DNA of 64,000 nt. Origin: Lactifluus volemus (lineage: Eukaryota; Basidiomycota; Agaricomycetes; Russulales; Russulaceae). Where the stretch lies: the NCBI GenBank assembly GCA_022376515.1, contig WTXI01000208.1, positions 1 through 64,000 of the forward strand, given 5' to 3'. Below are positions 22,706 through 35,507 of the stretch, in pieces; the first letter of the stretch is position 1; each line of letters begins with the position of its first letter. The position numbers and the translations under genes were made by a program. The notes beneath the pieces were generated by a model. That model was given only the letters and a program-made list of their open reading frames with translations. It made no database searches and was not told the origin of the DNA.

Positions 22706-23136
22706 TCATTCCCGCTTCTCCTTCGTCTCTTTCGACGGTAGCCATGTGATTGGGTGCTGGTTGAACATGGGCCACGGAGGGACGACCACCTTCACATCCA
22801 CGCGAGCAATTCAGAAAAGATACCGTTGCGAAACATCAAATCACATACCACAAGTATTGCAGCGATACCCAGACCTAAAATCAAGAACGTAATTCCGATA
22901 CGCTGGAACATAAACCCGACAAAGAAAGCGAATATCTAAGGGCCAGTGAGTGAGAGGTTCCGGTTAAGAGAGAAACGTTGGCAAACGCACCGCCAACTCT
23001 ATCACAGCATAATAAGAGATACGTTCCACGAGTCTCTGTCCTTCAAAATCCTGCATTTTCTATGCATAAAAAACTTTAAAAGGTTAATTTGTGAACTTAC
23101 GATTTTTCCTTCAAAGTACTGCTGAAGGCTACTCAT
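22706..23136 (-). CDS. SPC1: Signal peptidase complex subunit 1 (SPC12 family)
   Basis: A small non-catalytic subunit of the ER signal peptidase complex. Four short exons assemble on the minus strand: MSSLQQYFEGKI, then DFEGQRLVERISYYAVIELA, then two hydrophobic helices (FAFFVGFMFQRI and TFLILGLGIAAILV), then VVVPPWPMFNQHPITWLP, ending KEKRE at 22706. The introns have good GTAAGT, GTGCGT and GTATGT donors. The DFEGQ start, paired transmembrane helices and PPWPMFNxHPxxWL tail are typical of the family, as is the roughly 90-residue length. The exons are each too short to stand out alone, so this gene is easily missed. Confidence 0.9.
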
Positions 23137-25449
23137 GGATGACGACGATACGGCAAGCAGCAGGAACGGATCTACCACGTGATCTCAACCCTCATCCCGG
23201 GTAAACCGGTCCGATATTTCTCACGCTAATGGTCCTCGTCCACGTGGTCTGCTGGTCGGGCGGCGGGCGCCCCATGGGCGCCAGCGCTTTGGCAGCTGCC
23301 GTGCGCTAGCTGCTTCACAACCCATGTTCTGACCTTCTTCCGAAGGAGACGTCTCGGCGACGCTAAAACTCCTTCGGCACTGTATCCATGAGCGAGCGCG
23401 ACCCAGTTTTCTTATTGTTTTCGTCTTTTGCCTGCAGTTGTGCCTGACGTAGGCCCGTCTCGCTGGCAGTTAGAATTATCTCTGTCACCATGCATTATGT
23501 ACACAGTAGATCCTCGCGTGCCTCTGATATATACGAATGCGTCGGCGCCCGTCCGGCTTTGATTTTAATTATGGAACTCCCCCATGATCGACCTCAAGAA
23601 GGGTGTTTTTTCACACATCGCCCTGACAGAACGCATGAGCCGAACAGAAGAAGAAATTAATAATACTGTATATGATGTTCAGTACTCTGCTGCCGATAAT
23701 TTACACTGATCGCTTGTGCTCTGCAAATGTCTGCCAACAAAAATAGCCGTTCCCGATCGTGGTACCGAATACTGTAGACCAGTCTGTCTCCCGTGAAATC
23801 AAAGGTTTTTCCCCACATGACCCACAGGATCATTATCAGCAAGCAAGGAAGACACAACTTCTGAGCTGTGGCACAAAAAAGGTGCTTTAAGAAAAAGGGA
23901 GGTCAAACAGTCGAGGGTTCTGGGCCATTCCTTGGAAGAGGGTACGATGGTGACAAAATAGGACAAGCAATGGATGAGAACGGTAGTAGGGCGGAATCTG
24001 AGGAGACTCGGAGGAACATGGGCATTCTTGGCATAGGACGCGGCTGAGGATCTCCCGAGGGCTCATATTGCAACAACACTGGATGGCAAGCTTGAAACAA
24101 AGTGTCGGGGCAAGAAGAAGGCAAGTAAAAGTTTGTGTAAGGTCAGCAGTGCGGTTGACCTTGCAACCACGTGTCACTTCATCCACCTGTGTTTCGCCTC
24201 GTTCGAGGGACAGTTCCGGGGTATATTCGGAATTTGTCCTGTCCCACCGGAAATGAAAAGATAGGAACCTACGTGAGAGTAATATTGGTAGTAAACCGAT
24301 GAGAGCGACGTCAGGACGTTTGGTAGAGCACTAAAACCCACCGAGTTTGAGATACCATGTGTCCCGGAAACACACACTCTGCACGATAATTGGCCGTATG
24401 CCCGCCACGCGGAAAAGAAGGCTATTTGCGCCCCGAGGCCATCAGCTGTTCCCCACTTCATCCTTTCAAGTGAGCCGCTAAGACCTCAAGTGTCTAGCAA
24501 GTCGTTCAGAGCCTGCGAAGCATTTCCGCTGCCAAACATCCATATCTTGTCATGACATAGAAAATCGCTCACGGATGCACAATAGAAAAGCCAAAGGTTA
24601 GAGATCGTGTGTGCGTCGGAACCTTTGGGCGGTAATGACTTAGACTGTGGGCGGCTGCGCGACCTCGCTCGTGCATGAGATCTGAGACGTCCAGAGCCAC
24701 AAGAGCGTCCGCGTAGCGCCCAGTAGCGACGACGCCATGAGTAATCGTACCTGGAAATGACGCATAAGTATAAGGCAAAGTAGGGATTCGTGTCAATGGA
24801 ACTTGAGACCTTTGAATAAGGTTCGTTGGCGGACGGAACACGGATGGGTATGCGCTCGAGGTAAAATGATATTCTGTAGCAAGGGGAATACATGTTGACT
24901 TCGTCTATCCACGCCGTTGAAAGTAGGCCACCTTGACTTCCATTGCTCTCAAAGTCAATCTTGACGGGACGATCGAGGTGACCACCGACAAAGACATCGC
25001 CGGCGGGCGACGGAGACTGAGCGGTAGTTCAGTTCATCTGGTCTTTTGTCCTCGATAGCCAGTCAGTGATCAGGCCAGTGATCAAGCTTATCCTCATCAG
25101 CGATCTCAAAAGTGTTCTCTTAGTAGGCGGAGAGATCGCGGTTCAAGTCAAACCCGGCTGACCTTGAAACCGTCTTTTCTTTTCTTTCCCGGTTGCCCTT
25201 AACTAAAACGACAACCATAACGAACCATTGTCTCAGCATGCCTAAACTTGCTAGTTTTCAACGATTTTGACCCTGGGAAAGCTTTAAAAGCCGTCGGAGA
25301 GGTGAAAGTTGTCCTCGGGAAGCCACTGGATGGAACTGCCTTATATGGTGCGTGACACGAATGGGAATGAACCACGACTAGTACCGACAACTCGTGACAA
25401 AACTTAACATATTCACGACTCGCATACGACGTCTCGCCATACAAAAATC
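23137..25449. other. Gene-poor spacer upstream of xylulokinase
   Basis: Frames of up to 135 residues occur on the minus strand (23887-24186, 24486-24893) but have no recognisable motif, no paralogue in the window, and no convincing exon chain. The right end should contain the xylulokinase promoter. Confidence 0.4.
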
Positions 25450-28441
25450 ATGCCTGGCCCTTCAAAAAGTGGTCAAGCCCTGTTTCTCGGCCTTGAACTA
25501 TCGACAGATCAGCTACGAGCGACGATAGTGGACGAAAATTTGGAACTTGTTGGAGTAGAGGCTGTGGACTTCGACACGGCGCTTTCTGAATACCAGTGAG
25601 TCATCCATCTTTGTTTTGTTAGCGGGCGGGGAGGGGTTGGTTCGACTTCATGTCGATGGTGGATGGGCCCATCAACCTGTGCCATGCAATACGAACATTT
25701 TTTTCTATCGTCCGATTGTCTTGGCTGGCGCTAGGCGCCAGGCGATACACGTGTCGTCAACCGTGGCAAACCTTCTTGGAATTTCGCGACATGACCCGAC
25801 TACGGGAGTGGAAGGGAGGAGCGGCGTTTGTGTATTGACGTCTTGGCGGTGTATATATCACGCTATATAAGCCATTCTGACTCGATCTAGGACGCAGGGT
25901 GGAATATTTACCACGCCTGGAGACGCGTATACGACGCCAGTGGACATGTGGGTGAAAGCCCTTGGTAAGTACGTTTTCCGCGGAAGCAAACCCAGTCCCA
26001 TTGCTGATAAAAGAAAAAAAAAAAAACCAAAATTCAAATTTATCGTATTCGATCGGGATCGAATCTTTCTTGTCTCACTTTTTCCTGTGTCAACATTGAT
26101 TATATTCTTTTATCCTTACTGGCTCTCCAGATTTTCTTTTGGAGGAAATTAGCCGAAATCATGAAGTCTCGAGGATCAAATCCATTGGCGGCGCCGCACA
26201 GGTGAGATTTGCTTCCGTTGCTACCCTTTTTGAGCCCCGAGATCCTAACAAGATTTATTGACACGTGATCCCTCTGACAGCCTGCTCTCGTTTGGTGGAA
26301 ATCGACTCCTGTTCCTAGTTTCCCTCCCCTCGACTCGCGCCTACCGTTACATTCCCAACTCTCACCAAATACATTCTCATTGCCGAATACCCCCGTTTCA
26401 CAGGACACTTTCTCCCACTCTCATGCGCTCAATATTGAAGCTATGCTTGGAGGGCCAGATCATATGGCGGCCCGCGTCGGGATGTGTGCCAATTCTTCCC
26501 TCGTTGCCGCACAGATACTTCGTGTTCGCGAGACTTCACCAGAGACGTGGGCCCGCACAGGGCGCGTTCAAATCGCATCTGCATTCCTCGCCAGTCTCGT
26601 CGCAGGTACGTGGATTGGGATGGGTGAAGCCGAAGCGTGTGCCACGGGTATGTATGTATATGCCTCAGGCGGTCAAGGACATTGGGACGATGAAGTGATT
26701 GAGTACATTGCGGGGTCCAGAGAAGAAGCATGGCGTGTCCGTGGGTGGTTAGGAGACGTGGACATCTCTGGTGGCGGGCGTCGAGTTGCAACCGTCTCGC
26801 GATACCTTGTCGATAGATATGGATTCGAGCCAGGTACGTATGTCATGATTGGACCACAGCCCCTTTTTTATATCACTTTTTCAAGATACCACAATTGCGA
26901 GTTTTACTGCCGACTATTTATCCACTTATCTCTCGCTGGTCCCGTCGCCCTCTGATGCTGTCCTGTCATTCGGCCCCATGGATTTTCTTCTTACCAGCGC
27001 TCCACACTACCTACCTAGCCGGCTCTACAGCGTTTACCCACACCCAGCGCAGGACCCGACTGAAAAGCGGAAATATATCGTCATGTTGACAAGCAGGTGT
27101 GTAGCAATTTGTAGAATTGTCCTTAGTGCCTTACGCCAGTCTCAGAAATGCCGACGTCCCCCGAGCACTTGTCAGAGATATGTATACCAAATCGTGGAGC
27201 GCGTTCGACCGGCTCGTGTCTGTCGTTCCACCTGGCGGTTCCATTGGGTTCGTCTCGTTTTCTCTAAGCTTTGTCCCTCGTTTACACCGTGCTCCAGTCT
27301 CGATGATAAGCTGTTCAGCTTTTGGCTCCTTCAAGGAGACAGCCATCCATTGTCGCATGTCAAGGGTATCTTCCGGTTTGAGACTGGTGTGAAGGTCAAC
27401 GAATTCCGCGACCTACGCGCCAACCCCCGATGTCTAGTCGAGAGCCAGGTGCTGTCCTTTCGCGTGCGATGGGCGCGTATGTCGGCAACTGGGGCACTTG
27501 GTGCAGCTGTAGGACGTGCCCGAGGCAGCAGTTCGTTGGTAAATAGCAGCGCAGCAGCATCCCCTGGTCCCAGCCAGCGAACAGGAACGCCAGCCATCGG
27601 CCCTTTGGGCGCGCCTTCACCAGGTTCGGGTTTGCCATTCGACCCGTACGACTCGTCCTCGTTACCCGCACGAATACTCTCGACTGGAGCTGCAATCAAT
27701 TTCCCAGCTGTTGCCTCGCTTGTCAGCGAACTTTTCAACGCCCCCGTATTTGTTCCCACAACTCAGCTTGACTCAGCCCAGATCACACCTCACCGCAACG
27801 CACCAGCTAAGGGATATCCCGGACGGGCAGCCTTGGGAGGTGCATACGTTGCACGATGGGTTTGGGGCAAAGAGCGTGGAACGTGTCGCGGGAGCTTAGA
27901 GGAAGAAGTCCGACGACTACTTGCGAAGCGCTGGGTTACCAGTGGTGGCACACCATCCCGGACGCATATTGGCGGCGACACCCCAGCTGGGAGCGGTGCC
28001 AACACGCCGTATGGTGCTCGACGATCAGGTTTTGGCGCTGCGGTGTTGGAAGAAGAGGAAGAGGATGCGCTTGAGGAATTGGAGCGCCTTGGCGGGGACG
28101 CATTTGGTGAGGGGGAGCTCGCGGCGCGATTACGCACTGCGACAGGATCGAGCGTGACGACCACTGCTGGGACATCGACGGGCTCAAGCGGTGCGCTTTC
28201 CTCCACAACGTTCACGACACCTGATCTCGGGGCAACCACCACGAGTCCAGCTGGTGAATCGTCAGCTACGGCTACCAGTGCGGCGCTTATGCCGGTCACG
28301 GCCCTACCAACCAGCGAATCCGAGACGCAAGTTGGTCTGGCAAAGATTGCCGAGCCAGACGTTGACGCTTTCATGGCGTACGCCGCGATTGTGCCGGAGT
28401 ATTGTCGGCTAGAAGGGATGTTGGTAAAGGCTCTCGTGTGA
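25450..28441 (+). CDS. Xylulokinase (FGGY carbohydrate kinase family)
   Basis: Phosphorylates D-xylulose to xylulose 5-phosphate, feeding the pentose phosphate pathway in the cytosol. It starts at ATG 25450 with LFLGLELSTDQLRATIVDEN, the N-terminal ATP-binding phosphate motif. Several short exons follow: TPVDMWVKAL, ISRNHEVSRIKSIGGAAQ, and a long one with FLASLVAGTWIGMGEAEAC. Then come SPSDAVLSFGPMDFLLTSAP and KLFSFWLLQGDSHPLSHVKG, followed by ILSTGAAINFPAVASLVSEL, GRAALGGAYVARW and PEYCRLEGMLVKALV at the end. Two low-complexity Gly/Ser/Thr-rich insertions (around 27480-27640 and 27950-28330) make it longer than bacterial XylB. The catalytic region reads GEAEACATGM, so the expected catalytic Asp position is uncertain. 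A 63-nt in-frame stretch across it has good splice borders. Family is secure; exact exon ends are not. Confidence 0.85.
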
Positions 28442-30281
28442 GGGGGGGTTATCGCGCTGTTTTTCTTGCTGTCTTGATCTGCTCTGTCTTTTGCTTGCGT
28501 GGTTTCTCGACACATGTTCATGGATGGAAGAACCAAAAAAAAAGGGGGGGCGACATCTAGTATATCATTCATACCCATTTGCACATCCAACCTCGTAGTA
28601 TACTGTATCGCTACTACGGCTAGCACATTTGTATGCCCCGCAGCGCACTTGATGTGTGTAAAAATACCAAGACTATTGTTACGACCAGAGGAAAAAAAAA
28701 ACTCCCAAAAGTGCGTATATCGTGGAAGAGCCGGGGGCTTCAGTTGGGTCTCTGGCTTTACTAGACGAGTCTTCGCCTCGTGATTGACCCAACTGAAACA
28801 TGAAGGAAAAGCATGGTCGAGTTCTCCTACCTGTTCACCTTTACGTCTTGATTCCCACACCGTGATGGCATCCACAATCGCACAGGTACAAAGCACGTGG
28901 ATGTGTAACATCTGGCGTAGAGTTTAAGGGGTCGCTTCCTTCAGACGTCCTATGCAGGTTCATGACCACCGGCACGCAACCCCGTGCATCACTGTGATAT
29001 GGTATCCTTCACATATATGGTACTGTGCCTTTTCTCTGGGAAGTGCCTTCTCCACCAGATTGGACAAGTGTATTCCTCTGCCACCGAAACAATTGCGGCC
29101 TTTTTAACGCTCCTTTGCTCACTTGGGGCATGCACGCAGATAATAGAGGGCTGAGTCGCTTGCTGCGACCCGTAAGCCGCCATACCCCTTCGTGGACTGC
29201 GACAGAGGATGTGGAAGATGGAAAGGATAAGGTTCAATGAGGATGATGCATAGCGCCACGGTGACCGATGAGCCCGAGAGATGTACAGGAGTGGCTCGGG
29301 ACAAAACACGAGAAATCTCAAATGTGATCAACTCGGGCCTAGTTTCCATCCGATCGTCTATGGAGCAGCCTTGTGTGCCACAAGTCAGCTAATGTATAAA
29401 TGTCTAAAAGTTTTGCATTCGGTGATCCGACCAGCACTCGTGTCTTCAGGGTCATACTGTAGCAGGCCTGAGTAGACGTCGTTGCTATAGTAACAACACA
29501 ATGTTGTTCCGGAGGCCTAGGAACTCTTCCCCACTAGAAACAGAACTGACGGGGATCCTGGTTGCGCCGCGGCTGCAGACCTGCATTGGTGGAAATTCAT
29601 GGCGCGTTCCAGGGCCAGAAATGAGGTTCGGCGATCTTTACAGCGTGGGAATTTCCGTTTACTCACTTTGCGGTGTTGTCAAGGTGACCAAAAGGGGATT
29701 GCCGGAGCTATATAGCTTCGTAAGGGAAATATTGCGGCTCTGCCATATTATTGTTACCGTACCTTCTGTCAAAGGGTGGGATTCATGGAGATATTTCAAC
29801 CTGGATGTGCTTACAAGTGATTGAGATCATTTTGGTTGACTCAGATTTGAGTTGAATCAGGGCTCAGGACCCTGATTATTTCCAGTTTTACAGATCATGA
29901 TCGCCATCATAATGGCCGGACAGTGGCGGAACACGACTGTAATTGATCCAGGTGTGACAACGACATTTTTCTCGCAAAATTGGGCGGCAAAAACGTCATA
30001 ATGAAGGGAGAATGGTAGTCCATGTCATTCAGTAGCTCAGGAATGTTCCGGCGAAGCTGCTGAGCATATGGTGTATGAGGCGCAGAAACGAGATTACACA
30101 AAGTGCATCGTCAGAATGATACAGAGGTCCAACACCTCACACCGTGACTACGATGTTATTACGTAAAATGGCGTCCCTGCACATGTGGAACGTCGGTTGC
30201 GAGGTGAGACCAGGACACTATAAATAACGATAAGCATGTCTCAGAACCAGCTACTCTCACCCTACAGTATTTGCTGCCTAA
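28442..30281. other. Gene-poor spacer
   Basis: No supported gene. A long minus-strand frame (27790-28911) overlaps the xylulokinase 3' end and is a shadow. Frames at 29281-29824 lack motifs. Contains 3' sequence of xylulokinase and, at its right end, the promoter of the next gene. Confidence 0.4.
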
Positions 30282-32868
30282 ATGACGGATCTCACTATCT
30301 TGCATTTACCAAGCACTCTTTTTCTTCCATTAAACGAGGCGGGCCTCCGTTTTACATCCAACCGACAGTCACCGCCGGCATTGCACACATTCCTTTCTAC
30401 TCCTATGGTCACTGTCGAAACGGTTGATACAAGTTCACCCCCGCCTTCTCCTGCTGGCGTCCAAAACAAGAATTTTCTTTCACCTCCTCGCCGTACCTTT
30501 AGGTCGAGAGAGCCTCTTAGAGCGACGCCTACTAGAAGATCCTTCTCTGCACCTCCAGCTCCAGGCCGTCAGTCCAATAGAACCAGAACTGTTGACCCAC
30601 CTAGTCGTTCACTTCCTCGTTCAAAACCGCCAGACACTGGGTCTGGCCGTTCTAGCTCTATACCAGTAGTCCCTCCAACCACCTTATGTGAGTCCGTCTT
30701 CCTCCTTGATTCGAAAAACCCGTTGACGCATCCTTAAGTTCGTCCAAAGCCGTTTTGGAGGCATACACGCCGCTCAGGTGTTACTGGGACATCCTACGCA
30801 TCGTCCCATCACCTTATTCGTCGTTCAACATTTATAGCTGCCGGGCTTCGTTTCGACAAACCCATAGCGGATCTATCCGCATTAGGTGTTGAGTCACGCA
30901 TCGGGATTGTTGTTCTGCTCCCGGACTCCCTCCCTTGATTTTCCTTCCGGTATGAATAACGAACGTGCTTGGACTCCGAACCGTGTGCTCGAGGTCGCGG
31001 ACTTGCGGCCCATCAGCAGGCCCAACGTGAACTTTGGTCGCCGTAGTGCGCTTCCGGTCTATTCCGCTTTCGAAATGTCTGATGGGAATATTCGCACGCA
31101 ATCCCCTCGGGACTATGACCGAAGAAGGCACCTCCAGAATCCGCAGCAACCAGCTCGTATCTTGGGTCCGGAAAATGAGGCACGCGAAAATTCGCCTCTC
31201 CCTGTTCTGACTCCGACTCCGACTTCCACGAGCATCAACTGGTGGCCATATCCACCATGGGGTCAGTCGACCGTGTCCCCTACCCTCTCGAGTTCTGCGA
31301 GTTCCTCTTTTTCACCCGCTCCCTCACCCACTCCCGCAGTGGTGATATCAACTGTCTCTCCATCATCCACAACCTCATCGCAAGTGTCGACACTGAGTGT
31401 CACCCCGAGCCAATCCCCGGCGGCAGTTATAGTAGCCTCCAATTCTGCCTCTGCCCTACCACCTGAAGGCTCCTTACCTTCACAGTCGAAACTCCACACT
31501 GCAGCAGGTTTAAATGCCACTCTACTCTACCTCATCCCAGTATTTATAGTTGTTGGTCTTGCCCTCGGACTCCTCTCTGGACTTCTAGGCTATCGATGGT
31601 ACTCGCGGCGCCTGGCCCGTAAGAGCGGTAGTGACGATGGGATTTATGCCCGTGGGAGCTCCACCTTTATTCCCGGTCCACCGTACGTTTCTATGCGCGA
31701 TGCAGGTCAAGGTGCTGAAGGCATGCAAGAGGCGTCGTTAATACCCGTTGGTAGTCCAAGCAAGTATACACGTCATGGTGCCCCTCAGACAACGAGATCC
31801 TGGTTATCGACTGTCCCTGGAGCTGGCTCTACCCGCGCTGTTGCGCCTTCCCAATCGCGTCATCTGTCTGGCTCCCCTACACGCGTTCGCTCACGAGGGC
31901 GCGCTGTTTCGCCAGCACCATTGGATGAGGCGAACGACTCCTACAATCTCAGTCGCTATAGATCTATCCGTCGTAGCATTCTAGGACGCCTGCAACGCAG
32001 TTCGGACAGGGGCACCTCTGGGGTATCACGAGACCCCTCACGGCGTACTACTACCCAGACGTACATGAGTCCGACTAGCGCGTACTCGGGAACTCATTCA
32101 GGGGATTCTCGTGCTCCCAGTGCTGTGCCCCCTTCCACGCCTCCATCACACGACGCCAATACCGAATGGCAACCAGGAAGTGGTTTTCGTATCGTCGAGG
32201 AAACTATCTCCAATCTACCGTCTCATTCCACAACTGTCAGCCCAACCGTTTCAGGTGTTCCCAGGCGGACGAGTGCATGGAAGAGCGGCGATGCATTGCG
32301 TCAGGCGGTCGACACACACCCGGGCGAGCGCTGGCTTGCATGGACACAAAGCTGGACTTCGAGCCCTCCACGGACCAGCGAAGACATATTCACCGTGATT
32401 CCCTCACGGCGTAACACACAGGAGAAGAAGGACGTCGAGGCGCTCTTGCGCAGTCCTCCACAAGTCAACTCGGGCCCATTACAGTCAACGCTGACCTTCA
32501 GTCCCCGTGGACGGTCAAGCCGATCGGGTCGGCATCCCGACAACAGACTCGGAACACGCCGTCCTCAGTCTTCTACTGTCGCGAAACCTGCTGCCCCCCC
32601 ACATGCGGCACGCGGCACTTCGAACTCGAGCAGTATTGAGCAGGGGGATGGACACGGCACGGCGGCGATGCGGTATGCCGCGCGGCATGCGGCTCTCACA
32701 CGAGTGGAGGAGATTCTCGCGCACAGCTACAGCTCGCGTGAAATAGTCCCACCGAAGAGTCCTAACGCGTTTGGGGCTGCGCCGGCATCGCTTGAAGACA
32801 TTGCGTGGGCGGCGGGAATTGAACAGCGATTGACGGCAGCAGCTTCCGAGGATAAGGACGGGGTGTGA
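30282..32868 (+). CDS. Ser/Thr/Pro-rich single-pass membrane protein, function unknown
   Basis: I do not recognise the gene. The first exon has ATG candidates at 30282 and 30402 (MVTVETVDTSSPPPSPAG) and ends at a GTGAGTCC donor. A second short exon reads FRPKPFWRHTRRSGVTGTSY. The long third exon, in frame from about 30951 to 32868, has a Ser/Thr/Pro-rich stretch (TPTPTSTS, SSASSSFSPAPSPTPA). One transmembrane helix follows (TLLYLIPVFIVVGLALGLL), then a basic stop-transfer YRWYSRRLARK and a long polar tail with many Ser and Arg. The layout resembles fungal cell-surface sensors or mucin-like proteins: O-glycosylatable outside, disordered inside. I could not make the exon 2-3 junction keep phase with confidence, so the N-terminus is provisional. 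Confidence 0.6.
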
Positions 32869-33861
32869 ATATGTGAGTATATTGCTTTTGGAGGTGTCGA
32901 TGCTATGTTTGTTTCTTGATGTCTGTTTGTCTGTTCTAGCAGTACACTACTCTGATATACTATAGTATGATAGATTTTCAATGAAAAACGTATAATGAAT
33001 TAGTCTCGGCATGTGGAGCTCAAAGTAATTCGGTAGAAGGATCGCTGGAGGAGATGCCACTGTCACACTCAGGCCAAGGAAAGTCCCGTGGAGGCATCAT
33101 ACGTAGTCAACCACGTGATGATAGAGAAAATGTGATAAGTTAGGGTTAATACCGCTTACACAGAAGTGATAAAGTTTCGGTGCCTTATGGATAACAAGGT
33201 ATCAATCAGTGGCGGAGGTGATAGCCAAGCATTAAAGTACACGTGTGCACCAGCAGGCCTCAAGCATGAGTGCATGAAGTTTGGTACATCTAGTCTGAGT
33301 CGTGGACACCAAGAATTCCGTCATTTTGGTTTTGTTCCTGAGTTTTGACACAGTTATTGGATTTTTTCTATATACTCTGAAGATTACCATCCACTGAGAG
33401 CATACAGAAAACACTCTGGATTAGAGCAATATAAAGCCCAGTGTTATCGGAGGGTAGAAAGGAGGTAAAAATCACAATTATCCACTTCCTGGGGACTTAT
33501 CACTTCTATCATGTAAGCGATACCCAAAATGCGAATGGGAATGATGACCTACTACCTCTCCCCGTGACCGGTTTCGGGCCTTCTCAGTTCTGAGTTCTCA
33601 CTCGTCGCTCTGACGCATCAGGTAGTGCCAATTAGAACCGTTTAACCGTGACTCCATGTAAGCCATCATGATCGCCAGTTGTAATGATCAAAATGATAAG
33701 ATAAATGCTCAACTGTCGGTCACGGTACTGCAGTGGTACTACGTCCACATTCGTACACAACTCAACGCCGTCATGAATAGCTGACGCGAGACTGCAGTGA
33801 GGACAACACGTTTCAGCCTTCAGCCACATCCTCATAATTAATCGATCCCCCTCACCCTGAC
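32869..33861. other. Spacer; right end is the promoter of the next F-box gene
   Basis: No supported gene. From about 33715 the sequence is the reverse-complement counterpart of the regions upstream of genes A1 (about 8625-8770) and A2, so the duplicated unit included the promoter. Confidence 0.45.
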
Positions 33862-35507
33862 ATGTCCAGTTGGTTGTGTCGCACCATTCGCTTCAAGTTG
33901 GATGTTTTTACGAGGCTCCGCCGAGGTGCAACAAGTCGTGAGCAATACGGTATCGCCCTCACCCTATTCCGGTCCAATCTTTGAATCCAACAGAGCCCAC
34001 AAGAATCAGACCAAATTCATCGATCAATATACTCAACGATGACGCCCTTCTCAACATATTTAGTATCTATCAACTCGATGTCAGTGACGAGGAAGAGGAT
34101 GAGAATGCCCAGTTGCCACGCAGGTGGGACCGCCAACGTTGGTGGTACAAGCTGGCACACGTTTCCAGACAGTGGCGATACCTCATTCTTGCCTCACCAG
34201 TTCAACTGAATATCCACCTACTTTGCACCTATGGTGTGCCTGTAGCAGACATGCTAGCACATTCACCCCCCCTGCTTCCACTCACTGTTTTTTACGACGA
34301 AGTTGATCGCCAGATGACGACCGAAGATGAAGAGGGTGCACTCCTCGCGCTCTCTCATCGTCATCGTGTGCGTCGTATTGCCCTCTGGATGCCAGCCTCA
34401 AGCTTGGGGAAATTTATCACTGACATCAATGAAGAATTCCCGATCTTGGAACGCATGTGTATTGGGCAAGCTGAAGATTCTACAGGGCTGGTCATTTCTG
34501 GAACGGTCCAAGCTCCTAATCTACGCCACTTTTCGACTGCTTCATTTGGATTTCCTTTACTCACAAATGCCGCGGGCCTCGTCAATCTCGAGCTTATAGA
34601 TATCCCAGCATCCGCCTACGTCCCTCCTGCTTATATTCTCAGTCAGATTCTACTCATGCCCCAACTGAGGATTCTCAAGATTCATTTTCACACTCCTCTT
34701 CCAAACCGTGACGTCGAACGCCAATTATGGAATTACCCGATCGCGACTCAACCCCTTCTTCACCTTCACCTCCTTTCATTTCGAGGCGTTAACGCTTACC
34801 TTGAAGCACTTCTTTCGGAAATCAGCGCCCCAGTCCTTAGCATACTCGATATCCAGTTTTTCAATCAGGCCATACTATTCAACATTCCACGGCTCTTGCA
34901 GTTCACTGAGACATCAGAGAACCTCCGCTTTAGCGCTGTAGAGCTTGCTTCTTGCAAAGGGGATTCCGTTACGTTGATAGCGGACCCTGATTGGAGCCGT
35001 CCCTTGTGCGTGGAAGTTATGTGCAGACGCCTCGAATGGCAAGTATCGTGCGGAGTCGAGATCCTTGGTGCACTTTTACCCATACTTTCTGCGGTGGAGA
35101 AACTCACACTCAGCCGTTTGGAGGACAATCAATCGTCGGAGTCTCCCAACGAAGTCAAGAGAGCAGAATGGCGCGAGCTTTTCAGACCATTCAGCAATGT
35201 GAAGACACTTTGTGTGTCACCCATCCTCGTGGGGGGGGAACTCTCTCGTTCTCTATGTTCGGAGGGTGGGGAAATGCCTCTGGAAATCCTTCCAAATCTA
35301 CTGGATCTTCAATGTTTTGGTGGAAGCAGTGTCGTAGAGGCATTTTCTCCATTCATCATTGAACGAAAGACAGCGGGCCACCCTGTGAGCCTGGTGTCAC
35401 GCTCAGGTCACTCGTCGCCCGATGGCTCGCTCTCATCGTCGCAAATAAGTCTAACTCTAACAGAAGATACCGATTCATATGAAGCGATCCGGGCATTACG
35501 GCATTGA
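33862..35507 (+). CDS. F-box/LRR-like protein without the C-terminal extension
   Basis: A paralogue of the A1 and A2 F-box modules on the opposite strand, probably an SCF adaptor. Exon 1 starts at ATG 33862 (MSSWLCRTIRFKLDVFTRLR). The intron 33938-33993 (GTGAGC...AACAG) joins it in frame to PTRIRPNSSINILNDDALLN, the start of the F-box, followed by HVSRQWRYLILASPVQL. About 400 LRR-like residues follow (GLVNLELIDIPASAYVPPAY, LMPQLRILKIHFHTPLPNRD). After HPVSLV it diverges into a short Ser-rich tail ending EAIRALRH. It has no hexapeptide linker and no following unknown domain, showing that the F-box module exists alone. The frame is intact throughout, including the C7 tract that is one base short in A1. 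Confidence 0.75.

Noticed and set aside
27790..28911. 373-residue minus-strand frame
   Set aside because: Lies antisense to the FGGY C-terminal exon of xylulokinase, where the plus-strand motifs are clear.
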